DNA of 64,000 nt from Clostridium_AD sp964467165 (lineage in GTDB: Bacteria; Bacillota; Clostridia; Clostridiales; Clostridiaceae). How positions within the stretch are numbered: position 1 is the first letter of the stretch; the number at the start of each line of letters is the position of its first letter. Below, piece after piece: positions 27,488 through 36,563 of the stretch. The position numbers and the translations under genes were made by a program. The stretch spans positions 62,001-126,000 of the forward strand of contig CAYXOL010000005.1 of NCBI GenBank assembly GCA_964467165.1, read 5' to 3'. The notes under the pieces were generated by a model. It saw nothing but the letters and a program-made list of their open reading frames with translations, searched no databases and had not been told where the DNA came from.

Positions 27488-28258
27488 TTATTCTTTCAGT
27501 TTTGAAGAACATTTACATTTTCTATAGATATTTGGAGTCATGTTTTTCTTCGCAGAGAATACCCTGTTAAAATAAGAGGGATCTGAGAAACCACATTCAA
27601 TTGAAATTCGGTAAGCAGGGTAATTAGTTGTTTCCAGCAACCGGCAGGCATATTGAATTTTAAGGTTAATTACGTAATCTGTAAAGGAGACACCAATCTC
27701 CTTTTTAAAAACATGGCTGAAATATTTTGGATTCATAAACACCGTAGATGCTACCATTTCCAGAGTTAATCTCTCTTTAAACTGTTCTTTAATATATTTT
27801 ATGGATTCCTCAATAAAGTTATGTTGGAATTCAGTGGGTTCTATGATGTTTTTTTCAGCCTTTACCTCTAATAAATCGGGACACTCGGCTACGGAGTCCA
27901 GCATTTTACGAAAAAGTTCTTTGAAGACTTTGGGCTTGATAGGCTTTAACTGGTATTCAAAAACCCTAAGTTTAATGGCTTTCTGAGCATTGGGAAAGTC
28001 CGCATAGGCAGATAAAATGCTGATACAAGCGCTTGGAAGAAATTTTCTAATTTCCTCAATGGCGCTTAGACCATCCATTTCCGGAATCATAACATCCATT
28101 ATTATAATATTAGGGTTATGCTGTTTTGCTAGCTTCACGGCTTGAAGTCCGCTTTCACAGGTCAGAAGCGTATCCTCGGCGGAAAGAGTCTCAAGCACAA
28201 TTTCCCTTAGAAAATCTTGTTCAAGTATTTCATCTTCCACAATTAAGACTACATTCAT
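27488..28258 (-). CDS. AraC-type response regulator of the microcompartment locus
   Basis: The 256-residue regulator has an N-terminal receiver domain (acidic pocket VEDE, phospho-acceptor in IIMDVMIPEMDG, switch residues LSAYADF and KPIKP). Its C-terminal AraC double helix-turn-helix is about 160-250, with MNPKYFSHVFKKEIGVSF and ECGFSDPSYFNRVF. It overlaps the kinase gene by 4 bp. It is the best candidate to bind the TGC-type direct repeats found before the two transporters, the shell operon and the alcohol dehydrogenase. Confidence 0.92.
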   Translation of the reverse strand: MNVVLIVEDEILEQDFLREIVLETLSAEDTLLTCESGLQAVKLAKQHNPNIIIMDVMIPEMDGLSAIEEIRKFLPSACISILSAYADFPNAQKAIKLRVFEYQLKPIKPKVFKELFRKMLDSVAECPDLLEVKAEKNIIEPTEFQHNFIEESIKYIKEQFKERLTLEMVASTVFMNPKYFSHVFKKEIGVSFTDYVINLKIQYACRLLETTNYPAYRISIECGFSDPSYFNRVFSAKKNMTPNIYRKCKCSSKLKE

Positions 28259-29454
28259 AGTAATAACCCCGCAACAGGTTGGGTGGGAATGGTGATAGTT
28301 ACAGTGCTTCCGCTATAGTCGGACTTTGCTATTTTTAGTCCGTATTGTTCTCCGTAATATCGTTTCAAGCGCTTATCTGTATTTCCAAACCCTAGACCTG
28401 ATTTATTTTCAAATTGTTGGATGTTCTTCAAAACATCTTTTGGAAAACCGGTTCCATTATCAATAATAGAAATAACAATCTCATTTTTATATTCTTCTGC
28501 GTAAATGCTTATTTTGCCGCCATCTCGTTTTTGAGTGATGCCATGAATAACAGCGTTTTCAACAAGGGGTTGTATCACCATGTTGGGGATTCTGTAAGCA
28601 TTAATATTCTCCGGGATGAGGATTTCATAAGTCAAACGGTTTTTAAATCTTGATTTTTGGATAAATAAATATTTCTTAATGTTGTCAATTTCGGCACCAA
28701 TGGTGTGAAGTTGATTGGTTTGCTTTAAATTGTACCTGAGCAAATCGGAAAGACAATATATAAGTTCCTCAGTTTGGGAATTCTCAAAATACGCTATGCG
28801 GGCAATACAGTTTAAGGTATTAAACAAAAAATGAGGATTGACCATAAGAGCCATGTTTTCACCCTCTAAGTCAATGATTTTTTTCTCCAGTATTTCCTTT
28901 TCAATTGACAACCTTACCGCAGCTGGATCTGTATGGCTGAGAACCTCGGATAAGTCAAGTGAAATGTTTTTAGCAATATGGTCACACAGTTGTTCGTGTA
29001 TTTTAATTTTATTTGATTCCACGGTTTTCAGCGATAAAATAGACTTGGCTATAAATTCCAGTTCTGTATTTTTATCTTTTTTTAGAGACTGTACTTCAAT
29101 CATGTATTTTCGATATTCATTGTCCTGTAAAAATGATTGTACACCTACTATATAACCTAAAGTCTCATCATTAAGAGTGATGGGAAAAAGGATGTTTTCA
29201 AGGCCATGACGGCAGACAAATCTATTCTCACTGCTAGGGTTTAGTCTGCATTTGTAGTCGGAACATACTTGACCTTTATTTTCATTACATATATATGTAC
29301 AAAAATCCGGGGATGGAATAAACTCAAATAAAACATCTCCATTTGTATCTACCAAAAATAGAGGAAGATCAGACAGAGATAAAATACTCATATAGCGGGT
29401 ATATAAAATATTGGAGGCTATTAAATTTTTCAGCAGATTATCAGTTTTCTTCAT
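28255..29454 (-). CDS. PocR-domain sensor histidine kinase (LytS-like)
   Basis: The 399-residue kinase has no transmembrane helices. The N-terminal PocR-type sensory domain (about 20-120) has the cysteine-rich pattern CTYICNENKGQVCSDYKC. The His_kinase domain carries NPHFLFNTLNCIARI and the ATPase carries PLVENAVIHGI and DNGTGFP. PocR domains occur in regulators of propanediol and related BMC loci and bind small organic ligands. Here the ligand could be choline, trimethylamine or acetaldehyde-derived. It forms a two-gene operon with the AraC-type regulator. Confidence 0.9.
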   Translation of the reverse strand: MKKTDNLLKNLIASNILYTRYMSILSLSDLPLFLVDTNGDVLFEFIPSPDFCTYICNENKGQVCSDYKCRLNPSSENRFVCRHGLENILFPITLNDETLGYIVGVQSFLQDNEYRKYMIEVQSLKKDKNTELEFIAKSILSLKTVESNKIKIHEQLCDHIAKNISLDLSEVLSHTDPAAVRLSIEKEILEKKIIDLEGENMALMVNPHFLFNTLNCIARIAYFENSQTEELIYCLSDLLRYNLKQTNQLHTIGAEIDNIKKYLFIQKSRFKNRLTYEILIPENINAYRIPNMVIQPLVENAVIHGITQKRDGGKISIYAEEYKNEIVISIIDNGTGFPKDVLKNIQQFENKSGLGFGNTDKRLKRYYGEQYGLKIAKSDYSGSTVTITIPTQPVAGLLL

Positions 29455-29610
29455 GCTTTAGCCCACCTTTTGCCATGTAATTTATATTAGAAAGAAAAAG
29501 ATGGTTCAGGTATATGAGTTGTAATTTTCTTTCAAATTTAAGTATGACTATTATACTATTATAATGTATTAATCTATAATAGTAAACAATCTATAGCTGG
29601 TTTTATAAAT

Positions 29611-29675
29611 AACTTGTCAAAAAAGAAACTAAAGCCATGTATTCTAGGTTTTAGTCTCTTTTTTGACAAGTTTTA
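29611..29675 (-). terminator. Hairpin terminator after the alcohol dehydrogenase
   Basis: AACTTGTCAAAAAAGA pairs with the distal TCTTTTTTGACAAGTT, with an imperfect inner stem. It lies just beyond the alcohol dehydrogenase stop on the minus strand. Confidence 0.75.
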
Positions 29676-29691
29676 ATATTTTACACAATTA

Positions 29692-30831
29692 TTAATAACA
29701 TTTTTGATAAATAGCAATAAGTTCTTCCTTGGAAGGCTGTCTTGGATTAGTTGGGGTACAACGATCCAGAAGGGCTGCTTGTGACATATTATCTAAAGCG
29801 GTTTCAAAGTCCTTTGGGTCAACTCCAAGTGTTCGAATATTCGTTTCCACTCCTAGAAGTTTTTTTAGTTTATCTATAGCTAAGATGAAATTCACAGTAC
29901 CTTCACGTGGTGTACGAGCTGGAAGTTGCAGAATCTTGGCTAGTTTTGCGTATCTTTCTGCAGCATAACCGTTGGCACTTCCTCTTAAGTCAGAGTTGTA
30001 TTCCATAACAGCACTAAGTAAAAGGGCATTAGAGCGACCATGAGAAATGTGAAAAGTTGCTCCAAGGGCATGTGCTAAGCTGTGATTTATACCTAGGCCT
30101 GTATTCGTAAATGCCATTCCTGCCATGCAAGAAGCATTTTGTACACGATCCCTGGCATCAGAATCCTTGGGATCCTTGTAAAGTGTCTCAATATTTTCGA
30201 AGATCAATTTTACGGCTTTTTCCACAAGAGCGTCTGTAAAATCAGTTGCATTTGTTGAAACATAGGCTTCTACAGCATGAACTAGAACATCTACACCAGT
30301 ATCTACAACCACACGCTTAGGAACATGCTGAATACAAGTAGAGTCAAGTATTGCTATATCTGGTGCTATAAATTCATCTACAATACACAATTTTGTACCC
30401 TCAGAAGTAATAACAGTGAAGTCCGTTACTTCCGAACCGGTTCCACTTGTGGAAGGGATTGCAATAAACAGTGGTTTATTCATTTTATCATCTGGTAGAC
30501 TTTTTAATTTCCAAGAAAAATACAGAATTCCTTTTGCTGTATCGATAGCAGAGCCTCCACCAAGTGCTACAAGGACATCTGCACCGCTTTCCTCGTATAG
30601 TTTTAGTCCATCCGTAACTACTTTAACATCCGGATCGGGTCGTACCCCTGAAAAAACAATGGATGTTATTCCAGCTTTGCTTAGGTGATCTACAGCAGTT
30701 TGAAGATAGCCTAGTGTTTCCATTATAGAATCCGAGACAATAAATGCTCGGGTACCTTTAATCTGTTCTAAAAGTTGCATAGAGTCCTTATTAAAATAAA
30801 CCTTGGACTTTAGTTTAAACTTATCTTCCAT
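29692..30831 (-). CDS. cutO: Iron-dependent alcohol dehydrogenase (CutO/PduQ-like)
   Basis: The 379-residue group III alcohol dehydrogenase shows the NAD-binding motif GGGSAIDTAKG and iron-ligand regions around IAILDS, DVLVHAVEAY and GINHSLAHALGATFHISHGRSN. It would reduce acetaldehyde to ethanol and recycle NAD+ for the aldehyde dehydrogenase. It is on the opposite strand to the shell genes but has a promoter of the same type (half-sites at 30931 and 30909), so it is probably co-regulated. No clear N-terminal encapsulation peptide is seen. Confidence 0.93.
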   Translation of the reverse strand: MEDKFKLKSKVYFNKDSMQLLEQIKGTRAFIVSDSIMETLGYLQTAVDHLSKAGITSIVFSGVRPDPDVKVVTDGLKLYEESGADVLVALGGGSAIDTAKGILYFSWKLKSLPDDKMNKPLFIAIPSTSGTGSEVTDFTVITSEGTKLCIVDEFIAPDIAILDSTCIQHVPKRVVVDTGVDVLVHAVEAYVSTNATDFTDALVEKAVKLIFENIETLYKDPKDSDARDRVQNASCMAGMAFTNTGLGINHSLAHALGATFHISHGRSNALLLSAVMEYNSDLRGSANGYAAERYAKLAKILQLPARTPREGTVNFILAIDKLKKLLGVETNIRTLGVDPKDFETALDNMSQAALLDRCTPTNPRQPSKEELIAIYQKCY

Positions 30832-30877
30832 GATTTGTACCTCCTATTCTTTGATGCTACAGTAAAACTCTTAATAA

Positions 30878-30935
30878 ATAATATCATACAGAACAATTAC
30901 TTTATTGCAGAATTAATATATAGTTTTAGCACTAT
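30878..30935 (-). promoter_or_regulatory. Shared-type promoter of the alcohol dehydrogenase gene
   Basis: Read on the minus strand, TGCTAAAAC (starting 30931) and TGCAATAAAG (starting 30909) are 22 bp apart, and TATTAT begins exactly 26 bp after the second. This matches the proximal part of modules at 9363 and 32361. The distal third half-site is not seen. The rest of the 410-bp divergent region up to the kinase-like gene contains AT-rich sequence and a short TTGTACAA dyad, nothing else supported. Confidence 0.62.
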
Positions 30936-31243
30936 TGTATGGAGTTAAAATCTTATATTGTACAATATTGTTTTTCTTGAACAATAGCTACAATAAAACA
31001 TAGTTTTTTAGCTTTATATTTTTTGAGATAAAAATGTGATATAATAGCAACATATGTAGCATTTATTCTGTGAAAATATACTTTACATTTGGGAAACATT
31101 GTGATAGACTATCGATACTTACTATTAAGTAATATTACTTGATATTAAGAGTTTTTAGCAGGAAATGTGAAGAAGTTTTAAATTAGAGTGAACTTCAAAA
31201 TCAAAGAAAATAATAGATTGGAATATGTGTGGTGGAAATATTA

Positions 31244-32158
31244 ATGAAAATGGAAGAATTAGTACAAGAAAAATTACGTCTGGTTTTTAATGATGATAGC
31301 ATTATGTTCGACAAATCAAGGTTTGCAGGCGGCCTTACCAATTACAATTACCTTATGAATATCAAGGGAATAGAGTATGTTGTTCGTCAACCGGGTGGAA
31401 TGACAAATTTGATGATTGACAGAAAAATTGAAAAACATAATAATAATATTGCCTGGGGATTTGGCATGAATTCTGAATGTGTGTTTTTTGATGAGGATAG
31501 TGGCATTAAAATCAGTATATTCATTAAAAACAGCAAAAATATTGCTGAAATAGACCCAAGTGCTCTAAGAAATTTGAGAGCTGTTTCTGCTCTGATGAAA
31601 AAAACTCATTCTAGCCCAAAACATTTTCCGAATTTCTTTGATTGGCAAACGGAGCTTACTAAATATGAAAAAATTATTGAGGAGCTTAAGGGGGGGTTTT
31701 TCTTTGACTATGTGGCATTGAAAAATCAATTGATTCTTTTTATGGAAGAAAATATAAAAAGTACAATCTATGTGCCATGTCATAACGACACAGTGCCCGA
31801 AAACTTTGTGGTGGATGATAATGGCAGAACTTACCTTCTAGATTGGGAATATTCTGGAATGAATGACCCAAGTTGGGATGTGGCTGCGTATATTCTTGAA
31901 TCTAGACTAAGCGAAGACGCCATCGAATATCTTCTTTTAGAATATTATGGAGATGTGCCTACACCTGAAGAAATATTAAAAATAAAATGCTATATGGTAG
32001 CACAGGATTTACTTTGGATGGTATGGGCCATGATTAGACACTATAGCGGAGACGATTTTTTGGATTATTGTAGTTTAAGATATCAACGTTTTCAAAAGAA
32101 TGTCAACGCAATCACTGTTTCATCAGAGTATTCTATTGCTGATATGGTACAAAATTAG
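31244..32158 (+). CDS. Choline/ethanolamine kinase-like phosphotransferase (LicA-type)
   Basis: The roughly 304-residue aminoglycoside-phosphotransferase-fold kinase has the LicA/choline kinase features: N-terminal GGLTNYNYLMNI nucleotide loop, catalytic PCHNDTVPENFVV and metal-binding LLDWEYSGMNDPSWDVA. It would phosphorylate choline or ethanolamine for lipid or wall decoration. The start at ATG 31244 is favoured by GGTGGA 7 nt upstream; longer GTG readings overlap that site. Its placement between the alcohol dehydrogenase and the second transporter supports choline as the locus substrate and suggests that imported choline is split between anabolism and fermentation. Confidence 0.85.
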   Translation: MKMEELVQEKLRLVFNDDSIMFDKSRFAGGLTNYNYLMNIKGIEYVVRQPGGMTNLMIDRKIEKHNNNIAWGFGMNSECVFFDEDSGIKISIFIKNSKNIAEIDPSALRNLRAVSALMKKTHSSPKHFPNFFDWQTELTKYEKIIEELKGGFFFDYVALKNQLILFMEENIKSTIYVPCHNDTVPENFVVDDNGRTYLLDWEYSGMNDPSWDVAAYILESRLSEDAIEYLLLEYYGDVPTPEEILKIKCYMVAQDLLWMVWAMIRHYSGDDFLDYCSLRYQRFQKNVNAITVSSEYSIADMVQN

Positions 32159-32200
32159 GTGGACACAACTGTTATCTAAAAAACATATTTAGATATCTGA

Positions 32201-32267
32201 AAATCGCCACCTTGAATGGATACAACTAAAAAAGTTGTATCCATTCAAGGTGGCGATTTTTTTATGC
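32201..32267 (+). terminator. Terminator with a 27-bp perfect stem
   Basis: AAATCGCCACCTTGAATGGA plus TACAACT pairs completely with the segment 32233-32259 around an AAAAA loop, followed by T residues. It is unusually long for a terminator but has no flanking duplication or transposase, so a mobile element is not claimed. Confidence 0.88.
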
Positions 32268-32307
32268 GGAAAAGTGGAATAAGAATAGGGTATTATAATT
32301 AAGCAAT

Positions 32308-32471
32308 TAGTGCAATAAAATAACCATAGTACAAAAACTTCAAAAAAAAGGCGGATATAATGCAGTAAAAAATTGCACTTTATGCCATGAAAAAATCCGT
32401 TACTAGGGTATATTAATAATGGATAGAATTCTAGGATATAGGCAGTAATTATTACTCAGAAAACGGTTTCT
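32308..32471 (+). promoter_or_regulatory. Shared promoter module, copy 3 (transporter 2)
   Basis: Half-sites begin at 32311 (TGCAATAAA), 32361 (TGCAGTAAA) and 32383 (TGCCATGAA), with spacings of 50 and 22 bp. The -10 candidate TATATT is at 32409 (26 bp on). The cre-like AGAAAACGGTTTCT is at 32458-32471 and is symmetric. The remaining 150 bp before the gene are AT-rich without further features. Confidence 0.62.
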
Positions 32472-32623
32472 GATTTACGCATAACAAAGTTTAATTTTAA
32501 AGCGATTAAACTTAAATAAAAAGATATAAAGAAATTTCTAATAACCATATTTAAAAATGGTCATTATAAATTATAGATTAATGTAAATACATTAAAAATA
32601 TTTCAAACAGGGGGGTTTTGTTT

Positions 32624-33715
32624 ATGAGCGAAGTGACAGGGTCAATTGATGCATCCGCAGTTGCTGCTAAAAAGAAGTTATCATCACAATTTTACAAAAA
32701 AGGTATATCCATCGCTTTATTCTCAGGTCTTATGTATGGATTCTATTCAGCATTTTTGACTTTAGGTATGTCTAAGGGAGTGTGGGGTGACTGGTACGGC
32801 ATTAATACAGCAGGGTTATCTGCTTTTGCTGTTACATATTTATTAGGTGCAATTGGTAGTGCTGTAAATGATACTTGTAGTGCTGTTTGGGCATTGCTTT
32901 ATGCAGGTGTTAAAGGTAAGCTTTCTGATTTCTTTAGATGTATAAATACTACTCCAGGTCGTGTAATGATTTTAGCGGCTCTTGTGGGAGGACCTATTTC
33001 TAGTACAGCCTATGTTGTTGGTCTTCAGATGGCTGGTTCAATCGTTATTCCTATTACTGCGCTTTGCCCAGCTATTGGTGCAATTTTAGGTAGAGTATTA
33101 TACAAACAAAAGTTAACCAAGCGTATGATGTTTGGTATTGCTATCTGTGTTGTTGCTAGTTTTATGATTGGTAGTACAAGTATTGGTGGAGATGCGCCAA
33201 AAGGTATGTTCTTAGGTGTTTGTATTGCTTTCATAGCAGCTCTTGGTTGGGGCTTTGAAGGGTGTGTAGCTGGTTACGGTACATCTATGATTGACTCTGA
33301 GATAGGGATTACTATTCGTCAGACAATATCAGGTATTTCAAATTTAATTATATTAATTCCTATTTTGGGTATGATGGCAGGAAGTGTTAGTATTTCAACT
33401 GATCTTGTTGTTAAGGCATTTACAAGTGGTCCTGCTATGATTTGGTTTGCTTTAGCTGGTCTTTGTGCATTCGTTTCATATATGAGTTGGTATAAGGGCA
33501 ACAGTATGTGTGGTGCCGCTCTTGGTATGGCATGTAATGGTACATATTCCTTCTGGGGTCCATTCTGTTGTTGGATAATACTTGGTGTATTTGCAGGTCT
33601 GGATGGGTGGTCATTACCTCCTATTGCTTGGGCTGCAGCTGTATTAATGATAGTTGGTATCTTAGTAATCTCTATGAATCCTATGGATTTGTTTAGAAAA
33701 AAGGAGGCGATTTAG
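32624..33715 (+). CDS. Ten-TM DMT/EamA-like transporter of the microcompartment locus (copy 2)
   Basis: The 363-residue paralog of the transporter at 7950 has the same ten-helix topology and shared signatures (AVNDTCSAVWAL, GFEGCVAGYGTSM, CNGTYSFWGPFCCW). ATG 32624 is chosen because GGGGGG lies 8 nt upstream; a TTG at 32618 is too close. It lies next to a choline-kinase-like gene and carries its own copy of the regulatory module. The two transporters may differ in substrate, matching the two lyases, but no sequence evidence settles that. Confidence 0.78.
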   Translation: MSEVTGSIDASAVAAKKKLSSQFYKKGISIALFSGLMYGFYSAFLTLGMSKGVWGDWYGINTAGLSAFAVTYLLGAIGSAVNDTCSAVWALLYAGVKGKLSDFFRCINTTPGRVMILAALVGGPISSTAYVVGLQMAGSIVIPITALCPAIGAILGRVLYKQKLTKRMMFGIAICVVASFMIGSTSIGGDAPKGMFLGVCIAFIAALGWGFEGCVAGYGTSMIDSEIGITIRQTISGISNLIILIPILGMMAGSVSISTDLVVKAFTSGPAMIWFALAGLCAFVSYMSWYKGNSMCGAALGMACNGTYSFWGPFCCWIILGVFAGLDGWSLPPIAWAAAVLMIVGILVISMNPMDLFRKKEAI

Positions 33716-33716
33716 T

Positions 33717-33983
33717 ATGAAAGCTCTTAATTATGCTATACTAAAACATTTTACAAAAGTTAAAGAAGCTTGTGCAGAAGACGTTATTGAGGTTTTGAAA
33801 GGCGAATATGGTAATTTCAAAGCACTTAACACAAAGGATGTAATCGCTGCATTAATGACAGCCGAAGCTAATGGCCTTCTTGAAGAAACAAGATTTGAAA
33901 TGACTAAAGATAAGGTCTTAAAAGTGTACTATCATGCAAATGAAGAAGGTGCAGCTACAATTAATAAATATATTAAAGACTGA
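33717..33983 (+). CDS. Small conserved protein paired with the transporter (copy 2)
   Basis: The 88-residue paralog of the protein at 9037 has identical stretches such as LNYAILKHFTK, ALMTAEANGL and EGAATIN-YIKD. It starts 1 bp after the transporter stop, so the two are translationally linked. The function is unknown. The conserved pairing in both modules implies a joint role with the transporter. Confidence 0.75.
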   Translation: MKALNYAILKHFTKVKEACAEDVIEVLKGEYGNFKALNTKDVIAALMTAEANGLLEETRFEMTKDKVLKVYYHANEEGAATINKYIKD

Positions 33984-34063
33984 TAATTGTTGGGAAAATA
34001 ACATTGGATTTAATCAGAACTAGATATTCATCCATCAATTTGTCCTTTTAACTTTATTGGTAA

Positions 34064-34170
34064 GGCTGCGGAATGGTCTCCGTAGCCGTAGTAAAAAGTA
34101 ATTAATAGTTTTGAAAGTGTAAAAAGCCAGTGGACTTGCAGATTTGATGCAACTCTACTGGCTTTTTTAA
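34064..34170 (+). terminator. Hairpin and terminator after the transporter 2 module
   Basis: A first stem GGCTGCGGA/TCCGTAGCC (34064-34087) lacks a T-tract. A second, AAAAAGCCAGTGGACTTGCA paired with TGCAACTCTACTGGCTTTTT (34121-34168), ends in T residues and is the likely terminator. These account for the 320-bp gap before the next gene. Confidence 0.82.
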
Positions 34171-34306
34171 TAGAGGTGGAAAGTATTAAAATTCATAATA
34201 AAGTGAAAGATAAGTAGGAGCGTGGCAATGAGGGTAAAAATAGTGTATATTAGTACTATATGGTGGATTAATAGCTCACTATTTTAGTATAAAGGATGGT
34301 GTTATC

Positions 34307-34987
34307 TTGAAGGATTTTAAAATTCTTTTAGTGGAAGATGAAAAGCTTATGTCAATGTTTGTTGAAATGGAATTAAATCATGAGGGATATAAAGTTCATG
34401 TGGCCTGGGATGGACGTGAAGCTTTAAATATGGTTGAGAAAGATGAGTATGATTTAATACTTCTTGATATTATGATACCTGGAATTAATGGAATTGAGGT
34501 ATGCAGAAGAATAAGACTATTCACAATGGTGCCGATTATTATGCTTACAGCAAAAAGTGATTTGTCTGACAAGGTATTAGGATTAGATGTAGGTGCAAAT
34601 GATTACCTAACAAAACCCTTTGCAATAGAAGAACTATTGGCAAGAATTAGAGTGTATGAAAGGAATAAATCCATAAGCAATAACAGAGATGAAATCAGTG
34701 TTAAAGATGTAGTAATGGACAATAGGGCTCATAATATTAAGCGAAATGGCAAAGAGATTGATCTTACAAAAAAAGAATATTACCTACTAGAAATGCTGTT
34801 AATAAATAAAGATGTTGTGCTCACCAGAGCGCAAATCATTGAAGAAGTATGGGGTTATGACTACATGGGTGATACCAATGTGGTAGATGTGTTTATAAGG
34901 TATTTGCGAAGTAAAATTGACGATGAATTTCAAGATAAGCTTATAACTACTGTAAGAGGGGTAGGATATGTTGTCAAGAGTGATTAA
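34307..34987 (+). CDS. OmpR/PhoB-family response regulator
   Basis: The 226-residue regulator has a receiver domain (VEDEK, LILLDIMIPG, MLTAKS, KPFA) and a winged-helix DNA-binding domain with the RAQIIEEVWGYDY and VVDVFIRYLRSKID signatures. The start is TTG (34307), 7 nt after GGATGG; no in-frame ATG precedes the receiver. It is followed 2 bp later by its kinase and then by a wall amidase gene, which may be a target. Confidence 0.93.
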   Translation: MKDFKILLVEDEKLMSMFVEMELNHEGYKVHVAWDGREALNMVEKDEYDLILLDIMIPGINGIEVCRRIRLFTMVPIIMLTAKSDLSDKVLGLDVGANDYLTKPFAIEELLARIRVYERNKSISNNRDEISVKDVVMDNRAHNIKRNGKEIDLTKKEYYLLEMLLINKDVVLTRAQIIEEVWGYDYMGDTNVVDVFIRYLRSKIDDEFQDKLITTVRGVGYVVKSD

Positions 34988-34989
34988 TT

Positions 34990-36369
34990 ATGAATATTAA
35001 GATTATAAAAAGCGCAAAAGTTTCTGCAAAATTAACTATGCTCTATGCGGTAATGTTTTCATTAGTATTACTCATTTTAAATGCCTCAATTTTATATGGA
35101 ATAAAATATTACCTTTATAGCCAGGCAAATAAACAAGTAGAAGATGTTAAAATTATGGTTTTAAATAAGGCTATGTTACAAAGTATGCATATAGATTTGT
35201 CGGATGAAAAAATAATTTCAGATATTCCATCCAAAGAAAATATGTCCATAAGGGTACTTAAGCAAGATGGGAAGGTATTAAATATAACAAAGGAATTTAA
35301 TTATAGTATTAAAGTAGAAGAGCCATATGATAAAATAAAAAAAATTAAACTGGATGACAGGCACCTGGTATATGAAAATTTAACAATCGAAACTGTGGAA
35401 TATGGAACTGCATATATTCAAATAGTTAAGGATATGGAGAATGAATATGACTTCTTGGAAATTCTATTTATTCTTATGGCAATAGCTGATTTTATAGGAA
35501 TTATTGCTTCAATTATAATAGGATATAGTATAAGCAAAAAAATGTTACAACCAATTGACCGCATAACAAAAGCTGCTGATAATATTAGTATTAATAATTT
35601 AAAGCAGAGAATTGAGGTTACAGGTCCTGATGATGAACTTAAAAGACTAGGCAATACATTTAACAAAATGATAGATAGACTTCAAGAATCTTTTGAAAGA
35701 CAAAATCAGTTTGTATCGGATGCTTCCCATGAACTTAGAACTCCTATTGCAGTTATTCAAGGGTATGCAAACCTACTTGATAGATGGGGAAAAGATGATA
35801 GGCAGGCCTTAGAAAAGTCTATTCATGCCATTAAGCTGGAAAGTAGCAATATGCAAAACCTAGTTGAAAAGTTGCTATTTCTTGCAAAGGGTGATAGTGG
35901 GAATCAAAGAATACAGAAAAGCGAATTTTGGCTAAATGAGCTTATTTCCGAAGTGCTAAAGGAAAGTGTACTTATAGATGAGAGGCATATTATATCAAGC
36001 CATAGAAATGATGCTGTAAGTATATTTGCAGATTATGAAATGATTAAACAGATGTTAAGGATATTCATAGAAAATAGTATTAAATTTACGCCAGAGCAAG
36101 GAAAGATTGATATAAGTTCAGAGATTTGCAATAAAACAGTAAAAATTATAGTTAGTGATAGTGGAATAGGAATAGCAGAAGACGAAATTAAAAATATATT
36201 TGAAAGGTTTTATACTGTAGATGAATCTAGATCTAAAGAAAAAGGTGGTACCGGGCTTGGGCTATCCATTGCAAAATGGATTGTAGAGGTACATCATGGA
36301 GTTATTAATGTGGAAAACCTGGAAGGGAAAGGAACAAAGATAAGTGTGATTTTAGAAATTGAAAAGTAA
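34990..36369 (+). CDS. Membrane sensor histidine kinase
   Basis: The 459-residue kinase has two transmembrane helices (about 18-40 and 155-178) flanking an extracellular sensor, HAMP (about 180-235), HisKA with SDASHELRTPIAVIQGYA and HATPase with ENSIKFTPEQG, DSGIGI and GTGLGLSIAK. Partner of the upstream response regulator. Signal unknown. Confidence 0.93.
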   Translation: MNIKIIKSAKVSAKLTMLYAVMFSLVLLILNASILYGIKYYLYSQANKQVEDVKIMVLNKAMLQSMHIDLSDEKIISDIPSKENMSIRVLKQDGKVLNITKEFNYSIKVEEPYDKIKKIKLDDRHLVYENLTIETVEYGTAYIQIVKDMENEYDFLEILFILMAIADFIGIIASIIIGYSISKKMLQPIDRITKAADNISINNLKQRIEVTGPDDELKRLGNTFNKMIDRLQESFERQNQFVSDASHELRTPIAVIQGYANLLDRWGKDDRQALEKSIHAIKLESSNMQNLVEKLLFLAKGDSGNQRIQKSEFWLNELISEVLKESVLIDERHIISSHRNDAVSIFADYEMIKQMLRIFIENSIKFTPEQGKIDISSEICNKTVKIIVSDSGIGIAEDEIKNIFERFYTVDESRSKEKGGTGLGLSIAKWIVEVHHGVINVENLEGKGTKISVILEIEK

Positions 36370-36563
36370 AACAATATACAGTGCGACATGGGATTTTAAT
36401 AGGGCTTTTAAAATTATTAAATAAAACATTAAAAAATCCTACTGATAAGAAGGAAAGTGTAGTATACTTAATTCAGAATTGATACCACAATTTACAATCA
36501 TATTTAAAATTAGCCAAACTATAACTAATTAAATATGAAAACTATGGGGATTTGGGGGGAAAT

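Noticed and set aside
27488..29454. EutV/EutW-type ANTAR antitermination for the BMC locus
   Set aside because: The regulator has an AraC DNA-binding domain, not ANTAR, and paired hexaloop hairpins with terminators are not seen.
32201..32267. Long inverted repeat as a MITE or IS end
   Set aside because: No target duplication, partner end or transposase; T-tract and position fit a terminator.
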